NCBI RefSeq assembly: GCF_025370755.1
Contig: NZ_JAMXFC010000048.1
Span: 1-39,782 of the forward strand
DNA from: Laspinema sp. D2d
GTDB lineage: Bacteria; Cyanobacteriota; Cyanobacteriia; Cyanobacteriales; Laspinemataceae
Reading direction: 5' to 3'
DNA length: 39,782 nucleotides
Part shown: in pieces, positions 26,024-35,595 of the stretch
How positions within the stretch are numbered: the stretch's first letter is position 1
Layout of the letters: every line of letters begins with the position of its first letter
Program-made: the position numbers and the translations under genes
Notes under the pieces: model-generated
What the model saw: the letters and a program-made list of their open reading frames with translations, nothing else
What the model was told of the DNA's origin: nothing
Databases searched by the model: none

Positions 26024-27082
26024 ATGTCTGGAAATCCTCCTATTTATCCCGTTGTGTGGAAAGAAGACCATGTAGTGCTCATTGATCAAACTCGTCTGCC
26101 GACGGAGTATGCTGTGGTAGAAATTCGTCGCTATGAGGATATGGCAAGGGCCATTCAAACCATGATCGTGCGCGGTGCTCCATCAATTGGTGTGGCGGCA
26201 GCTTATGGAATGTATTTAGGGGCCCGGGAAATCGAAACGGAGGAACGGGGGGAGTTTTTGACCCAGCTAGAAACCGTGGCAGAAACGTTACGCCAGACTC
26301 GTCCGACGGCGGTTAATTTGTTTTGGGCGATCGCCCGAATGCAAACCGTGGCAAGGCAGACGTTAGGACCCGTCAGCTATCTCAAGAAAATCTTGCTAGA
26401 AACGGCACAGGGGATACAAGCGGAACATTTAAAAACCTGTCAGGCGATCGGCGATCGCGGTTTAGAGGTACTCCCCAGTACGCCGCAAAAGCTACGAATT
26501 CTCACCCACTGTAATGCGGGGGCTTTAGCAACGGCAGGATATGGGACGGCATTGGGGGTGGTGCGATCGGCATGGAAAAGCGATCGCTTAGAACGCGTCT
26601 ATGCCGATGAAACCCGTCCCCGTCTGCAAGGGGCAAAACTAACAACTTGGGAATGTGTCCAGGAAGGAATTCCCGTGACTGCGATCGCCGATAATATGGC
26701 CGCACACTGCATGAAACAAGGATTAATTGATGCCGTAGTCGTGGGTGCCGATCGCATTGTGGCAAATGGGGATACGGCCAACAAAATCGGTACTTATAAT
26801 TTAGCTATAGTTGCTAAAGCTCATAGCATTCCTTTTTTTGTGGCCGCACCCTTATCGACGATTGATTTTACATTAGATGAAGGCAGCACCATACCCATCG
26901 AAATTCGCGATGCCGAAGAACTTTATCAAATGGGTTCAACCCGAATTTATCCCCTAGGTGTGGAATTTTATAACCCCGCCTTTGATGTCACTCCGTCCGA
27001 ATTGATTACGGCCATTATCACCGAATATGGAGCCGTGGCACCGTCCGAATTGTACCAATTACAAACTCACCAAGTGGGTTAG
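26024..27082 (+). CDS. mtnA: S-methyl-5-thioribose-1-phosphate isomerase
   Basis: MtnA converts methylthioribose-1-P to methylthioribulose-1-P in methionine salvage. The protein has 352 residues from ATG 26024; a TTG at 26018 is possible. Motifs are [13 protein letters not shown] (N-terminal), the catalytic Cys in [28 protein letters not shown], and the catalytic Asp in [20 protein letters not shown]. These separate it from eIF2B-alpha proteins. No other mtn gene is in the window. The 32-bp spacing after the FAD oxidoreductase suggests co-transcription, without an obvious metabolic link. Confidence 0.95.
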   Translation: MSGNPPIYPVVWKEDHVVLIDQTRLPTEYAVVEIRRYEDMARAIQTMIVRGAPSIGVAAAYGMYLGAREIETEERGEFLTQLETVAETLRQTRPTAVNLFWAIARMQTVARQTLGPVSYLKKILLETAQGIQAEHLKTCQAIGDRGLEVLPSTPQKLRILTHCNAGALATAGYGTALGVVRSAWKSDRLERVYADETRPRLQGAKLTTWECVQEGIPVTAIADNMAAHCMKQGLIDAVVVGADRIVANGDTANKIGTYNLAIVAKAHSIPFFVAAPLSTIDFTLDEGSTIPIEIRDAEELYQMGSTRIYPLGVEFYNPAFDVTPSELITAIITEYGAVAPSELYQLQTHQVG

Positions 27083-27085
27083 TAA

Positions 27086-27115
27086 AATCCTAAAATTGGC
27101 AAGGTTTTAAGGATT
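27086..27115. terminator. terminator between mtnA and the antiporter gene
   Basis: AATCCT-AAAA (27086-27095) pairs with TTTT-A-AGGATT (27104-27115), a 10-bp stem with one bulged A, between convergent genes. Confidence 0.6.
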
Positions 27116-27125
27116 AAGACGGGGG

Positions 27126-29213
27126 TTAAGAGTGCGGTTCACCAAACACAATGAGCGAACATTTTAACTCTTCAATCACCTGGGTGGTGACGTTACTCAC
27201 GGTTAAACCTCCGGCAGTCCGACGACGAATTGAGCGGAGGATGACCATATCCACTGATTGCGCTGCTTTCATAATGACCTTGACCACATCATCATCAGGA
27301 ACGGTGGTAATGGAAATTTTGATGGAAGAGTTATCCCGTTTGACCAGTCGGGTGAGATCGGATTCAAATCGCTCAATTTGTTCGGTTGGAGTCCGGCGTG
27401 CACAAACGTGTAATAAAGTAATTTCCCCAAAATTGGCATCCGCAAATAACTGAGCAAATCGAACCGTTCGCAAGGTCTGGGGGGATAAATTTTTGACCGG
27501 GACTAATAGACGATGAATATTAACAGGTTCATCGATCAGGCGCATGACGGCAACTGGACAGTGAGAGGCCCAAAAAACGTCATTAATCAGGTTACCAAAT
27601 AATCGGGCGCGCAACCGTGTAGTTGGACTCCATCCCATTACGATTAAGTTGGATTCCCATTCCCTCGCCGTTCGGCTGATGGCATGGCAGATATCATCAT
27701 CAATGCGAAGTTCGGGTTTAGCTTTGACTTGAAATTCCTCTAACATTTGGACCGAACGCTCCAGCGATCGGCGACTTTCTTTGAGGGCGATATCGAGTTG
27801 GGGTTCATCCATGTGAACATGAGCTCTCGCCACGGATAAGGGGATAATTTGCCCAGACTCATGACGGGCTAAAAGCGCCGCCATTTGAATTAAATACCGT
27901 TGGGTCAGGGGATTAGAAATGGGTACCACTATGGTAAACACATCATTCCCTTTCACCAGAGGAGGATTTATCGTCGTCTCTACTTCCTTGGGTTCCCACC
28001 AGATCGACATATTATCTAGGTTTAGCTGCGCCTGGGGTATAGGCAGTTTGCTGGCAAATCGTGCCGTCATCACGGGTCCGAGAATTGACGTTACGACCAT
28101 CAAGACAATCACGGTGTTGAACACTTCTGGGGTAATCACGCCCTGTTGAACCCCCACAAGGGCTGCTGCCAAGGTTGCAGCCACTTGTGGTACTGAAAGT
28201 GACCACATGGTTAAGGTTTCAATCCACTGATAGCGATACAATAATTTGGCAACCAAAGCCGCTAGAAATTTGCTCCCGATTAAGCCAAAAACGATCGCCA
28301 AGGTGAGTCCAAGGGAGGTGGTTAGGGTTTCTATAAATCCATTGATATCGAGCAATAAACCCATCCCCACAAAGAAAAAGGGGATAAATAAAACACTGCC
28401 AACAAATTCTACTTTTTCCTTAACCGGACCGTTCCCCACCACATCATTGACCGCAAGTCCGGCGAGAAAAGCTCCCACAATTTGCTCCACATTAATCAAT
28501 TGAGCGCTGACAGCGGCAAGAAACAGAGCAAGTAAGACGAATAAAAACTGATTCCCTTCCTCATCTCCCGTGCGGCGAAAATATTCTTTTCCAGCCCACT
28601 CAACTCCAAATAATATGCCAGCCGAGTACAGTCCCAGTAATACTAACTGGAGGATTAATGAAAAGGCGGTGAATTCTCCAGCGTTGAAGGAAACACAAAT
28701 TGCCAACACTAACAATGCGCCAATATCAGTAAAGATTGTGGCACCAATGGTCACTATAATGGCCTCATTTCCGACAACTCCCAATCGGTTGACGATAGGA
28801 TAGCCCAGGAGCGTATGAGAGGCGAGGAGGGAACCAATTAAAATGGAAGGATTCCAATCAAATCCAAAACTTCGCCCAATAATTGTACCAACAATCATGG
28901 GTACAATAAAAGTGGCTAATCCAAAGCCGAGGGAGCGATTTTTAGTTCTACGGAACTGTTGAATATCAATTTCTAAACCCGCGACGAACATGAGGTAGAT
29001 TTTGCCAATGTCCGAAAGCAGTTTGATGGTGTCGGTACTGGGATTGAGCAGTTTAGCCCCATCAGGACCTAAAACCACTCCAGCGATTAACAACCCGATT
29101 AATCCGGGTAGTCGCAGATTCTCAAAGATCGGAGGGACGATCAAGATGACCAAGAGCAGAAGAGTAAATTCTACAATTGGCTCTTTGGGAATTAAGTTTG
29201 TTAGTTGTTCCAT
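27126..29213 (-). CDS. CPA2-family cation/proton antiporter with two universal-stress-protein domains
   Basis: The protein has 695 residues. About residues 12-400 form a 12-13 helix Na+/H+ exchanger domain (LLIAGVVLGP, VGMGLLLDINGF, QIVGAFLAGLAVND). After a linker, two UspA-like domains follow at about 425-560 and 570-692. The first has SNLIVMGWSPTTR and FGNLINDVFWASHCPVAVMR, resembling the nucleotide-binding G-x2-G-x9-G/S pattern. The second is more divergent (MVILRSIRRRTAGGLTVSNV). The usual role is pH or Na+/K+ homeostasis at the plasma or thylakoid membrane. The Usp domains probably regulate the channel by nucleotide binding. Ion selectivity cannot be read from sequence. Confidence 0.93.
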   Translation of the reverse strand: MEQLTNLIPKEPIVEFTLLLLVILIVPPIFENLRLPGLIGLLIAGVVLGPDGAKLLNPSTDTIKLLSDIGKIYLMFVAGLEIDIQQFRRTKNRSLGFGLATFIVPMIVGTIIGRSFGFDWNPSILIGSLLASHTLLGYPIVNRLGVVGNEAIIVTIGATIFTDIGALLVLAICVSFNAGEFTAFSLILQLVLLGLYSAGILFGVEWAGKEYFRRTGDEEGNQFLFVLLALFLAAVSAQLINVEQIVGAFLAGLAVNDVVGNGPVKEKVEFVGSVLFIPFFFVGMGLLLDINGFIETLTTSLGLTLAIVFGLIGSKFLAALVAKLLYRYQWIETLTMWSLSVPQVAATLAAALVGVQQGVITPEVFNTVIVLMVVTSILGPVMTARFASKLPIPQAQLNLDNMSIWWEPKEVETTINPPLVKGNDVFTIVVPISNPLTQRYLIQMAALLARHESGQIIPLSVARAHVHMDEPQLDIALKESRRSLERSVQMLEEFQVKAKPELRIDDDICHAISRTAREWESNLIVMGWSPTTRLRARLFGNLINDVFWASHCPVAVMRLIDEPVNIHRLLVPVKNLSPQTLRTVRFAQLFADANFGEITLLHVCARRTPTEQIERFESDLTRLVKRDNSSIKISITTVPDDDVVKVIMKAAQSVDMVILRSIRRRTAGGLTVSNVTTQVIEELKCSLIVFGEPHS

Positions 29214-30471
29214 AAGCGGGCGATCGCAGCCAACTGATCACGTTGGGGTAAGAGAGCTTAATTTAACTTATCATAGTCTGAAAAATAATTTTCCTTCACT
29301 CGATTCTGTCTACCCCCGGTGTTATTTTAGAGTTTTGAGGTAAGTTTCAGTATTAAGTTTTCTTGTTTTTTAATACAAAAAGTTAAATTTACAACCTTCT
29401 AAATTTTAAAAATATCCCGATTAAATCCGTTTAATTATAAACATCTAAACAGGGAGCATCTTGCTCTTTATGGTTTGTTACCTTGGGGTTGCCAGGGAGC
29501 AAGAGGCTTGAAGTTTTTGGTGAACGGCTTAAATTTATTTTTACTGGCTATAGCAATCCTAAATCAGAAGTGCAAGCATCTTGCTGGCTTTTGTCTATAG
29601 CGAGCAAAATGCTTGCATTCGTTAAAATATTTGTGCCTGACGATTTCGGGAAATGCTCTATAAAAAATTGCAGATTCTCAACCCTCAAGGAGAGTTAGAA
29701 CCAGGCGGGCTGGGTTGAGGGGCCTCAAGCGGGGATGAAGGGTTCGGCGCAGGGCGATCGCCAGGATCCTTAGTGAGGTTTTCTCTACCCTTTGAGAGTC
29801 CGAGTCGGGGTCCGTTAGATCGACCTATTCCTATAGATAGATTCATCCGCTCCAGAAAATCATCTATTTTTCCGGGGTTAAACTCTATCCTTTAGGTGAG
29901 GCCATTTCCCTAGGCATCGACTATACTAGAAATCGCTAAGTTATAGGGTTCAATCCAAGGCGATCGCCATCAGGCGGGGGGAGTTTGTCTAGGGAAGGGG
30001 TCATTTTTTTTGAGACTTAGGGACTGCGTTAACGATTGTTTCTGCCTTGGGGATTAAGGAGTTCCCCGGGTAGGGAGTCCAGACTTGAGGGTTTTCAGTC
30101 CAGGGCGATCGCCACATCGGAACTGATAGGTGTGCCACCTCTCCTCCAATCCTTGAACTTCCTGTATGGTCAAGATTAGAGGTCTTGCCAAATTCTCTAT
30201 AGTCCCCCAGTAATTCAATTTTTCTTCCTCTACCTTCTCCATGAGATCCACATTTATTGCTCTAATTTCCCCTAGCAAATAAACATTTATTCCTGTGCCT
30301 CCCCCTTAAGAAGGGGGACGGGAGGGGGATCTCAGGGGGAGCTAACGGCAATAGGAGGGCGAGCAATCCGATATAAAAGCCAGAAGTCTGTTTCTACTCT
30401 CAGGTGAGGGAATCCCCACTAGATTCTCCAGCATTATTCAAATGTAACCCTTTTTTTATATCCAAATTATT
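29214..30471. other. 1.26-kb repeat-bearing spacer before the CHAT exoprotein gene
   Basis: No gene is convincing. The first part is AT-rich. Two related hairpins lie at 29456-29617. HIP1 sites are at 29755 and 29960. A CCCCCTTAAGAAGGGGG palindrome with GGGAGGGGGA lies at about 30300-30345. TATAAA near 30372 may be the -10 of the gene at 30472. A minus-strand frame at 30054-30278 (74 codons from TTG) has a protein-like middle part but no known relatives. Confidence 0.6.
29456..29617. repeat. two related AGCATCTTGCT hairpins (MITE-like)
   Basis: TGCAAGCATCTTGCT (29571-29585) pairs with AGCAAAATGCTTGCA (29603-29617), 14 of 15 bp. Upstream, GCATCTTGCTC near 29456 pairs with GAGCAAGAGGC near 29502, 10 of 11 bp. 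The motif GCATCTTGCT is shared between the two. CTATAG occurs at both the left and right of the second element. This resembles a dispersed repeat family of filamentous cyanobacteria. Confidence 0.6.
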
Positions 30472-33400
30472 ATGCAATTTTTAGTTTATAAAACTCGCTT
30501 TTTGATATCTTTTACCTGGGGAATAATTCTACCCCTTGTCACTCCCATTGTAGCGTTTTCTCAGCCACCGCAACCGCCGATTCTGCCCGCTGAAGATGGA
30601 ACCGGGACCGTAGTCAATCCCGAGGGAGAAGTCTTTCACATTCAGGGCGGAACGCTCTCCTCGGATGGGGGTAATCTGTTTCATACGTTTCAACAATTTG
30701 GATTAAATGCTGGTCAAACGGCTAACTTTCTGTCTAATCCAGAAATTCGCAATATTCTGGGGCGAGTTACTGGGGTGGATGCCTCTTATATTAATGGCTT
30801 AATTCAAGTTACCGGAGGGCCGTCTAATTTATTCTTAATCAACCCGGCTGGACTGGTTTTTGGGCCGGATGCTGCCTTGAATGTCCCGGCTGCTTTTACC
30901 GCTGCTACGGCAACGGGAATCCAGTTTGATTCGGGGTGGTTTGATGGGCAGGGATTCAATAATTATAGCCAGTTGATTGGCAAGCCTCTGGCTTTTTCTT
31001 TTAGCACTCAAGAACTCGGAAGTATTATTAATACTGCTGATCTGAGGGTGAATTCCTACCAGAATTTAAGCTTGATAGGGGGAACCGTGATCAATCGCGG
31101 AACCCTTAGCGCCCCCGAAGGAACGATTACCCTAGCTGCCGTCCCGGGAGAAAGTTTGGTCCGGATTGCTCAAGAGGGATATTTACTCAGTATTGAGGTG
31201 AATTCCGAGGATTTAACCCTGGGAAATTCCGGCAGTCTTCCCGAAGCGGTGAATCCCCTTTCTTTACCGGAATTACTGACTCAAACGGGGGTGGGTCATG
31301 CTACGGGGGTGACCGTTACGGAGGCGGGAACTGTGATTTTGACGGGTTCGGGTCTGCCGGTGAAACCCGGGGATTTGGTAATGAGCGATCGCCCTATATC
31401 CTCGACAGTTCCCGAGGACCGAACGATGATTAATAGCGCAAATGCAATGCTTTCAACCCCTGAAAACTTAACGATTCTGGGGGGTCAACTGCGGACAACT
31501 GGGGATTTGACCCTACGCAGTGGTGATACAGTCCGGGTTCGCGAAGGGGAAACCGGATTTCAGGCGATCGCCGGAGGCAATTTAGCCATTTTCGGGAATC
31601 AAGGCATTGATATCCTCGCCTTAACCGGAATTCAACCGGCATTTCAAGCGGGGGGAAATCTCAGTTTAGTCAGTCCAGGCAATATTTCTGGGGATTCTAA
31701 CTTTTCCGCTGGGGGAAATTTCTCTATTGAGAATGGAGTCGGGGGTGGAGGTCAGTTTGTGAGTGAATATGACCCCATTATTAGCGCTAGTGGTGATGTG
31801 ATTTTTGGGTCTTATACGGGGGTTTCCCTCAAAGTTGAAGCGGGTGGTGAGATTGTCGCTGAGGATATTACCATTACGGGTCCCGATACGACTTTGGCAA
31901 ACCTAAACGACCCCGATGCCGAACTTTTGCTGAATGAAGCAACGTTAATTTTGCGATCGGGGGTCGAATCGTTAGTCACTCCCTCGGATCTCCCAACAAC
32001 CCTGGGTAATACCTTTCTGGTGACTCGCCCTGGGAGTTCACAGGCTAATATTACGCTAGGACGGGTTTCGACTGCCGGAGGACCCGTGATTTTAAACTCG
32101 GCAGGGGAATTGTTTGTGGATGCGATCGCCACTGCTGGGGGAGAGATTCGCCTCACTGCTAACGATAATATTACCGCTACAGGAACTCTCAATTCTCAAG
32201 GGGGTGACATCAACATCACCGCCGGAAATTTCCTACGAGTCCTAGATACTTTTAATAACCCAAATGGTGTCGATGCCAGTATTTCATCCGTAGAAAGTGG
32301 CGATCGCGGCGGAGATATTCGCATCGAACACAACGGAGGTACGACCACTCCCTTTATTATCGGGGATGCCACGATTAATGGGACTGCTGGTGCAATTACT
32401 ACAGGTTCTGAGACGATTTCGCCTAACTTTTCTGTCCCCGTCCCCCCATCTCGTTATACCCAAGGCAATATTACAATTGTCACTCAAAGTCCTGATGGAA
32501 CTCCCACTGAACCAGGGGAAGAAACTCCTACTGAACCAGGGGAAGAAACTCCTACTGAACCAGGGGAAGAAACTCCTAATGAACCAGGGGAAGAAACTCC
32601 TAATGAACCAGGGGAAGAAACTCCCAATGAACCAGGGGAAGAAACTCCTAATGAACCAGGGGAAGAAACTCCCACTGAACCAGGGGAAGAAACTCCCACT
32701 GAACCAGGGGAAGAAACTCCCACTGAACCAGGTAATGAGACGCCGACGCAACCGGGAACAGGAACTCCTACTCAACCAGGAACAGGAACTCCCACACAAC
32801 CAGGAACAGGAACTCCTACTCAACCGGGAACAGGAACTCCCACGCAACCGGGAACAGGAACTCCTACTCAACCGGGAACAGGAACTCCTACTCAACCGGG
32901 AACAGGAACTCCTACTCAACCGGGAACAGGAACTCCCACGCAACCGGGAACAGGAACTCCCACGCAACCGGGAACAGGAACTCCCACACAACCGGGAACA
33001 GGAACTCCCACGCAACCGGGAACAGGAACTCCTACTCAACCGGGAACAGGAACTCCCACGCAACCAGGGACAGGAACTCCTACTCAACCGGGGACAGGAA
33101 CTCCTACTCAACCGGGGACAGGAACTCCTACTCAACCGGGGACAGAAACTCCCACGCAACCGGGGACAGGAACTCCACCGATCGCCTCAGATAATCCTTC
33201 AACCGGACCCACTGTCACTCCTCCAATACTGCCAAATCCAGTGCCTCCACCGTTCGTTATTTCACCGGCGGAACCGGATTCTAGTAATCCGCCTGGAGGA
33301 AATATATCTAACCCCGTTGTACCCGGGAATAACAACGGACAGAATGTCTCGATTCCTCCTGGGAATAATGGCGGAGTGAGTGTACCGATCGCACCGCTAG

Positions 33401-34950
33401 TCCCGACCCCTCCTCTTGATCCTGGAAGTCCAAATCCTGCAAGTCCAAACGGGGAATCCCCCTCACAGGCGATCGTTCGTAACCTGCGATCGCTGCAATT
33501 AGAGGGGGCTCCCAATTCAGGAGAAACCGAGATTGGGAATACTTTAGCGCCACCTATTCCTGACGTCAATTGGATGGGTAATGGAGGCTCTTATTTAGGT
33601 CCTGCCTCCGATATGTCCCAGTGGTTTGAAGCACAAAATAGTCTAAGTATTCGCACCGTCAGCCGAATAGATATTGAACAACAGCTTGATGGAGGAGATA
33701 TCTCGGAAGCGGTTACTCTTCTGGATCTGTATTTTACCGAAGAACTGGGTGTTTATCTGAGCCAAAATATCAGACGTAATTTCAAAACGTTTAGCGCTCT
33801 GCAAGAAAAAATCGTCCATGATTCTGAACCAACGGGAACCCGTCCCGCAATTCTTTATACCTTCGTCCGAGCGAAACAATTAGACTTAATTCTAGTACCC
33901 AGCAAAGGTAATCCAATTTACAAAAAAGTTGAAGCGGCAGATCGGGAAACCCTGCTGAAAGTGGTCAATGACTTTCGCAAGGCGATTGCCGACCCCCGGT
34001 CCCGAACCACCCAAAGTTATCAAGCTCCCGCCCAACAACTCTATGAATGGTTGATTCAACCCTTAGCAAAAGACCTAGTAGACCTGGAAATTGATACCGT
34101 GATGTTTTCAATGGATGAGGGGTTGCGATCGCTTCCTATAGCTGCTTTATACGATGGTCAGAAATTTCTGATTGAACAATACACCCTAGGTCTAATTCCC
34201 AGTGTTAATTTAACGGAAATGAGCTATAACCCGTTGAACAATGCGCAACTTTTAGCAATGGGAGTCTCAGAATTTTCTGAACTGTATCCGTTACCAGCAG
34301 TCCCGGTAGAAATTGCGAGCATTCTAACGGAGTGGCCCGGGCAATCTTTTTTGAATGAAAATTTGACGCTCAAAAATCTGGAAACCCAACGGCAAAAAGA
34401 AGCGTTTCAAATGATTCATTTGGCAACTCATGCGGATTTTAAACCGGGGTCTCCCAGTAATTCTTTTATTCAATTATGGGATACAACCCTCCCGCTTTCT
34501 GAACTGCGCCGACTGAAATGGGACGAACCGCCTGTGGAATTATTAGTGTTATCAGCTTGTCGGACTGCGATCGGCGATCGTAATGCGGAATTGGGGTTTG
34601 CGGGGTTAGCAGTTCAAGCCGGGGTTAAATCAGCTTTAGCGAGTATTTGGTACATCAGTGATGAAGGAACGGTTGCCTTAATGAATGAGTTCTACAATCA
34701 ATTTAGATCAGGATGGACTAATGAAGATGGTAGCGCTTCTTCTACCCGACCTTACATTAAAGCAGAAGCCTTGCGCCGCGCTCAAATGGCGATGATTCAA
34801 GGAGACTGGGAGATTGAAAATGGGGAGTGGATTGCCAACAATCCATCTCGAAGAATTTCTCTGCCTGCGGAACTCAAACATTTAGCCAATCAAAATCTCG
34901 ATCATCCTTATTATTGGGCTGCTTTTGTGATGATTGGTAGCCCTTGGTAA
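30472..34950 (+). CDS. exoprotein with haemagglutinin-type TPS domain, 28-unit repeat and C-terminal CHAT protease-like domain
   Basis: The protein has 1492 residues. A signal peptide covers about 1-30 (ISFTWGIILPLVTPIVAFS). The two-partner-secretion (filamentous haemagglutinin N-terminal) domain follows at about 40-200, with the hallmark NPAGLVFG at 124-131. A beta-helix-like region runs to about 670. Residues 677-900 are 28 eight-residue repeats (TPTEPGEE then TPTQPGTG). A Pro/Asn/Gly linker extends to about 1045. The C-terminus (about 1190-1491) is a CHAT domain, a caspase-like peptidase fold. Its catalytic His is 1320 (HLATHADF) and Cys 1363 (LSACRTA), and it ends with HPYYWAAFVMIGSPW. 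TPS plus CHAT fusions are known in cyanobacteria but are not characterised. No TpsB-type outer-membrane partner is in the window. Confidence 0.92.
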   Translation: MQFLVYKTRFLISFTWGIILPLVTPIVAFSQPPQPPILPAEDGTGTVVNPEGEVFHIQGGTLSSDGGNLFHTFQQFGLNAGQTANFLSNPEIRNILGRVTGVDASYINGLIQVTGGPSNLFLINPAGLVFGPDAALNVPAAFTAATATGIQFDSGWFDGQGFNNYSQLIGKPLAFSFSTQELGSIINTADLRVNSYQNLSLIGGTVINRGTLSAPEGTITLAAVPGESLVRIAQEGYLLSIEVNSEDLTLGNSGSLPEAVNPLSLPELLTQTGVGHATGVTVTEAGTVILTGSGLPVKPGDLVMSDRPISSTVPEDRTMINSANAMLSTPENLTILGGQLRTTGDLTLRSGDTVRVREGETGFQAIAGGNLAIFGNQGIDILALTGIQPAFQAGGNLSLVSPGNISGDSNFSAGGNFSIENGVGGGGQFVSEYDPIISASGDVIFGSYTGVSLKVEAGGEIVAEDITITGPDTTLANLNDPDAELLLNEATLILRSGVESLVTPSDLPTTLGNTFLVTRPGSSQANITLGRVSTAGGPVILNSAGELFVDAIATAGGEIRLTANDNITATGTLNSQGGDINITAGNFLRVLDTFNNPNGVDASISSVESGDRGGDIRIEHNGGTTTPFIIGDATINGTAGAITTGSETISPNFSVPVPPSRYTQGNITIVTQSPDGTPTEPGEETPTEPGEETPTEPGEETPNEPGEETPNEPGEETPNEPGEETPNEPGEETPTEPGEETPTEPGEETPTEPGNETPTQPGTGTPTQPGTGTPTQPGTGTPTQPGTGTPTQPGTGTPTQPGTGTPTQPGTGTPTQPGTGTPTQPGTGTPTQPGTGTPTQPGTGTPTQPGTGTPTQPGTGTPTQPGTGTPTQPGTGTPTQPGTGTPTQPGTETPTQPGTGTPPIASDNPSTGPTVTPPILPNPVPPPFVISPAEPDSSNPPGGNISNPVVPGNNNGQNVSIPPGNNGGVSVPIAPLVPTPPLDPGSPNPASPNGESPSQAIVRNLRSLQLEGAPNSGETEIGNTLAPPIPDVNWMGNGGSYLGPASDMSQWFEAQNSLSIRTVSRIDIEQQLDGGDISEAVTLLDLYFTEELGVYLSQNIRRNFKTFSALQEKIVHDSEPTGTRPAILYTFVRAKQLDLILVPSKGNPIYKKVEAADRETLLKVVNDFRKAIADPRSRTTQSYQAPAQQLYEWLIQPLAKDLVDLEIDTVMFSMDEGLRSLPIAALYDGQKFLIEQYTLGLIPSVNLTEMSYNPLNNAQLLAMGVSEFSELYPLPAVPVEIASILTEWPGQSFLNENLTLKNLETQRQKEAFQMIHLATHADFKPGSPSNSFIQLWDTTLPLSELRRLKWDEPPVELLVLSACRTAIGDRNAELGFAGLAVQAGVKSALASIWYISDEGTVALMNEFYNQFRSGWTNEDGSASSTRPYIKAEALRRAQMAMIQGDWEIENGEWIANNPSRRISLPAELKHLANQNLDHPYYWAAFVMIGSPW
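32500..33171 (+). repeat. 24-bp coding tandem repeat, 28 units
   Basis: Ten units of the acidic type (TPT/NEPGEE, 32500-32739) are followed by 18 of the neutral type (TPTQPGTG, 32740-33171). All are exactly 24 bp, so the frame is kept. Wobble positions vary between ACT/ACG and CCT/CCC in a patchwork typical of slippage or unequal exchange. It lies inside the CHAT exoprotein gene. Confidence 0.95.
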
Positions 34951-35122
34951 TCTGAAAAATCCACTGAAGTCAAGGAAAATACAGGCTATTATCTGGAATT
35001 TTCCTTAGTTTCCCGTCAAAAGGCCGATCCGCCTCGGGAAGACAACAACAGCCGATCGCCCAAGTAGAGGGATCAACCAAGGCTATGCGCGATCGCTGTC
35101 AATTTTGTTAACAACCCGTTCC

Positions 35123-35150
35123 TTTACAAATTTTAACAAAACTATATACT
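35123..35150 (+). promoter_or_regulatory. sigma-70-type promoter upstream of the RTX gene
   Basis: TTTACA (35123-35128), a 16-bp spacer and TATACT (35145-35150). Transcription would begin near 35157 and give a leader of about 440 nt before the gene at 35596. Confidence 0.55.
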
Positions 35151-35153
35151 GTC

Positions 35154-35188
35154 TCACGTTATCTGCGTAGTTTCCGCAGGGTTCGTGA
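35154..35188 (+). other. nested hairpin at the 5' end of the RTX leader
   Basis: Outer pair TCACG (35154-35158)/CGTGA (35184-35188) and inner pair CTGCG (35163-35167)/CGCAG (35175-35179) are separated by a symmetrical 4x4 internal loop, with a 7-nt apical loop. It directly follows the -10 box at 35145, so it would cap the transcript. Confidence 0.5.
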
Positions 35189-35595
35189 ATTGACGGTCCT
35201 GATAATCATGTTATATTGGGGGAAAACCACTATAAATTTTGGACATTTAGGGACTTATGATTACAGGACCTGGGGTAAACACAGCGATGAAGGGGATGGA
35301 AAAAGCCCTCGCCGATCCACAAAAATAGGCGTGTATCCATCTAAGGGTATAAAAGAGGTTCAACCTATTGCCGCCTCTATGTATTTTGAGAGAGATGTGA
35401 ATACCTGATTAATCGAGTTTAGGGCGAAAGTTCTCTCGATTGGGCCATGTCTAAATCGGTAACAGACACTTAAGATTAAGTCAAATCCTGAATGTTATTG
35501 CCTCGATCTTAATGAAAGAGTCCAATAATTCAGAAGGTGAGTCGTTTCTACAAACCTTGGGGGATAAGGGTTTTTTCATAAAGGGAGGAGTGTAT

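Larger units (their letters stand above)
34951..35595. other. spacer and long leader before the RTX gene
   Basis: No gene is credible here; a 72-codon frame at 35190-35408 lacks a good start. The stretch holds a strong sigma-70-type promoter (35123-35150), a nested hairpin just at the predicted transcript start (35154-35188), and about 400 nt of leader ending in GGGAGGAG at 35583-35590, 5 nt before the start codon. Confidence 0.6.

Noticed and set aside
29483-29698. 71-codon frame in the spacer before the CHAT gene
   Set aside because: It runs through the two hairpin repeats and has no ribosome binding site or domain.
30054-30278. 74-codon minus-strand frame upstream of the CHAT gene
   Set aside because: The middle part looks protein-like, but the start is TTG, the end reads through a HIP1 site, and I recognise no family. 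It may be a gene remnant; evidence is too weak to list it as a gene.
32500-33171. Possible CRISPR array
   Set aside because: Units are contiguous 24-bp copies without unique spacers and lie within a coding frame.
32284-33379. Long frames on both strands across the 24-bp repeats (291 and 360 codons)
   Set aside because: A 24-bp unit with no stop in several frames makes long open frames automatically. The protein products are pure repeats such as RGSSCSRL, while the 1492-residue frame has real flanking domains.
35190-35408. 72-codon frame in the RTX leader
   Set aside because: It starts at TTG without a ribosome binding site, lies in a leader with a mapped-looking promoter upstream, and has no recognisable features.
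35512-35595. 28-residue upstream extension of the RTX protein
   Set aside because: ATG 35512 has no ribosome binding site, whereas ATG 35596 has GGGAGGAG at ideal distance.
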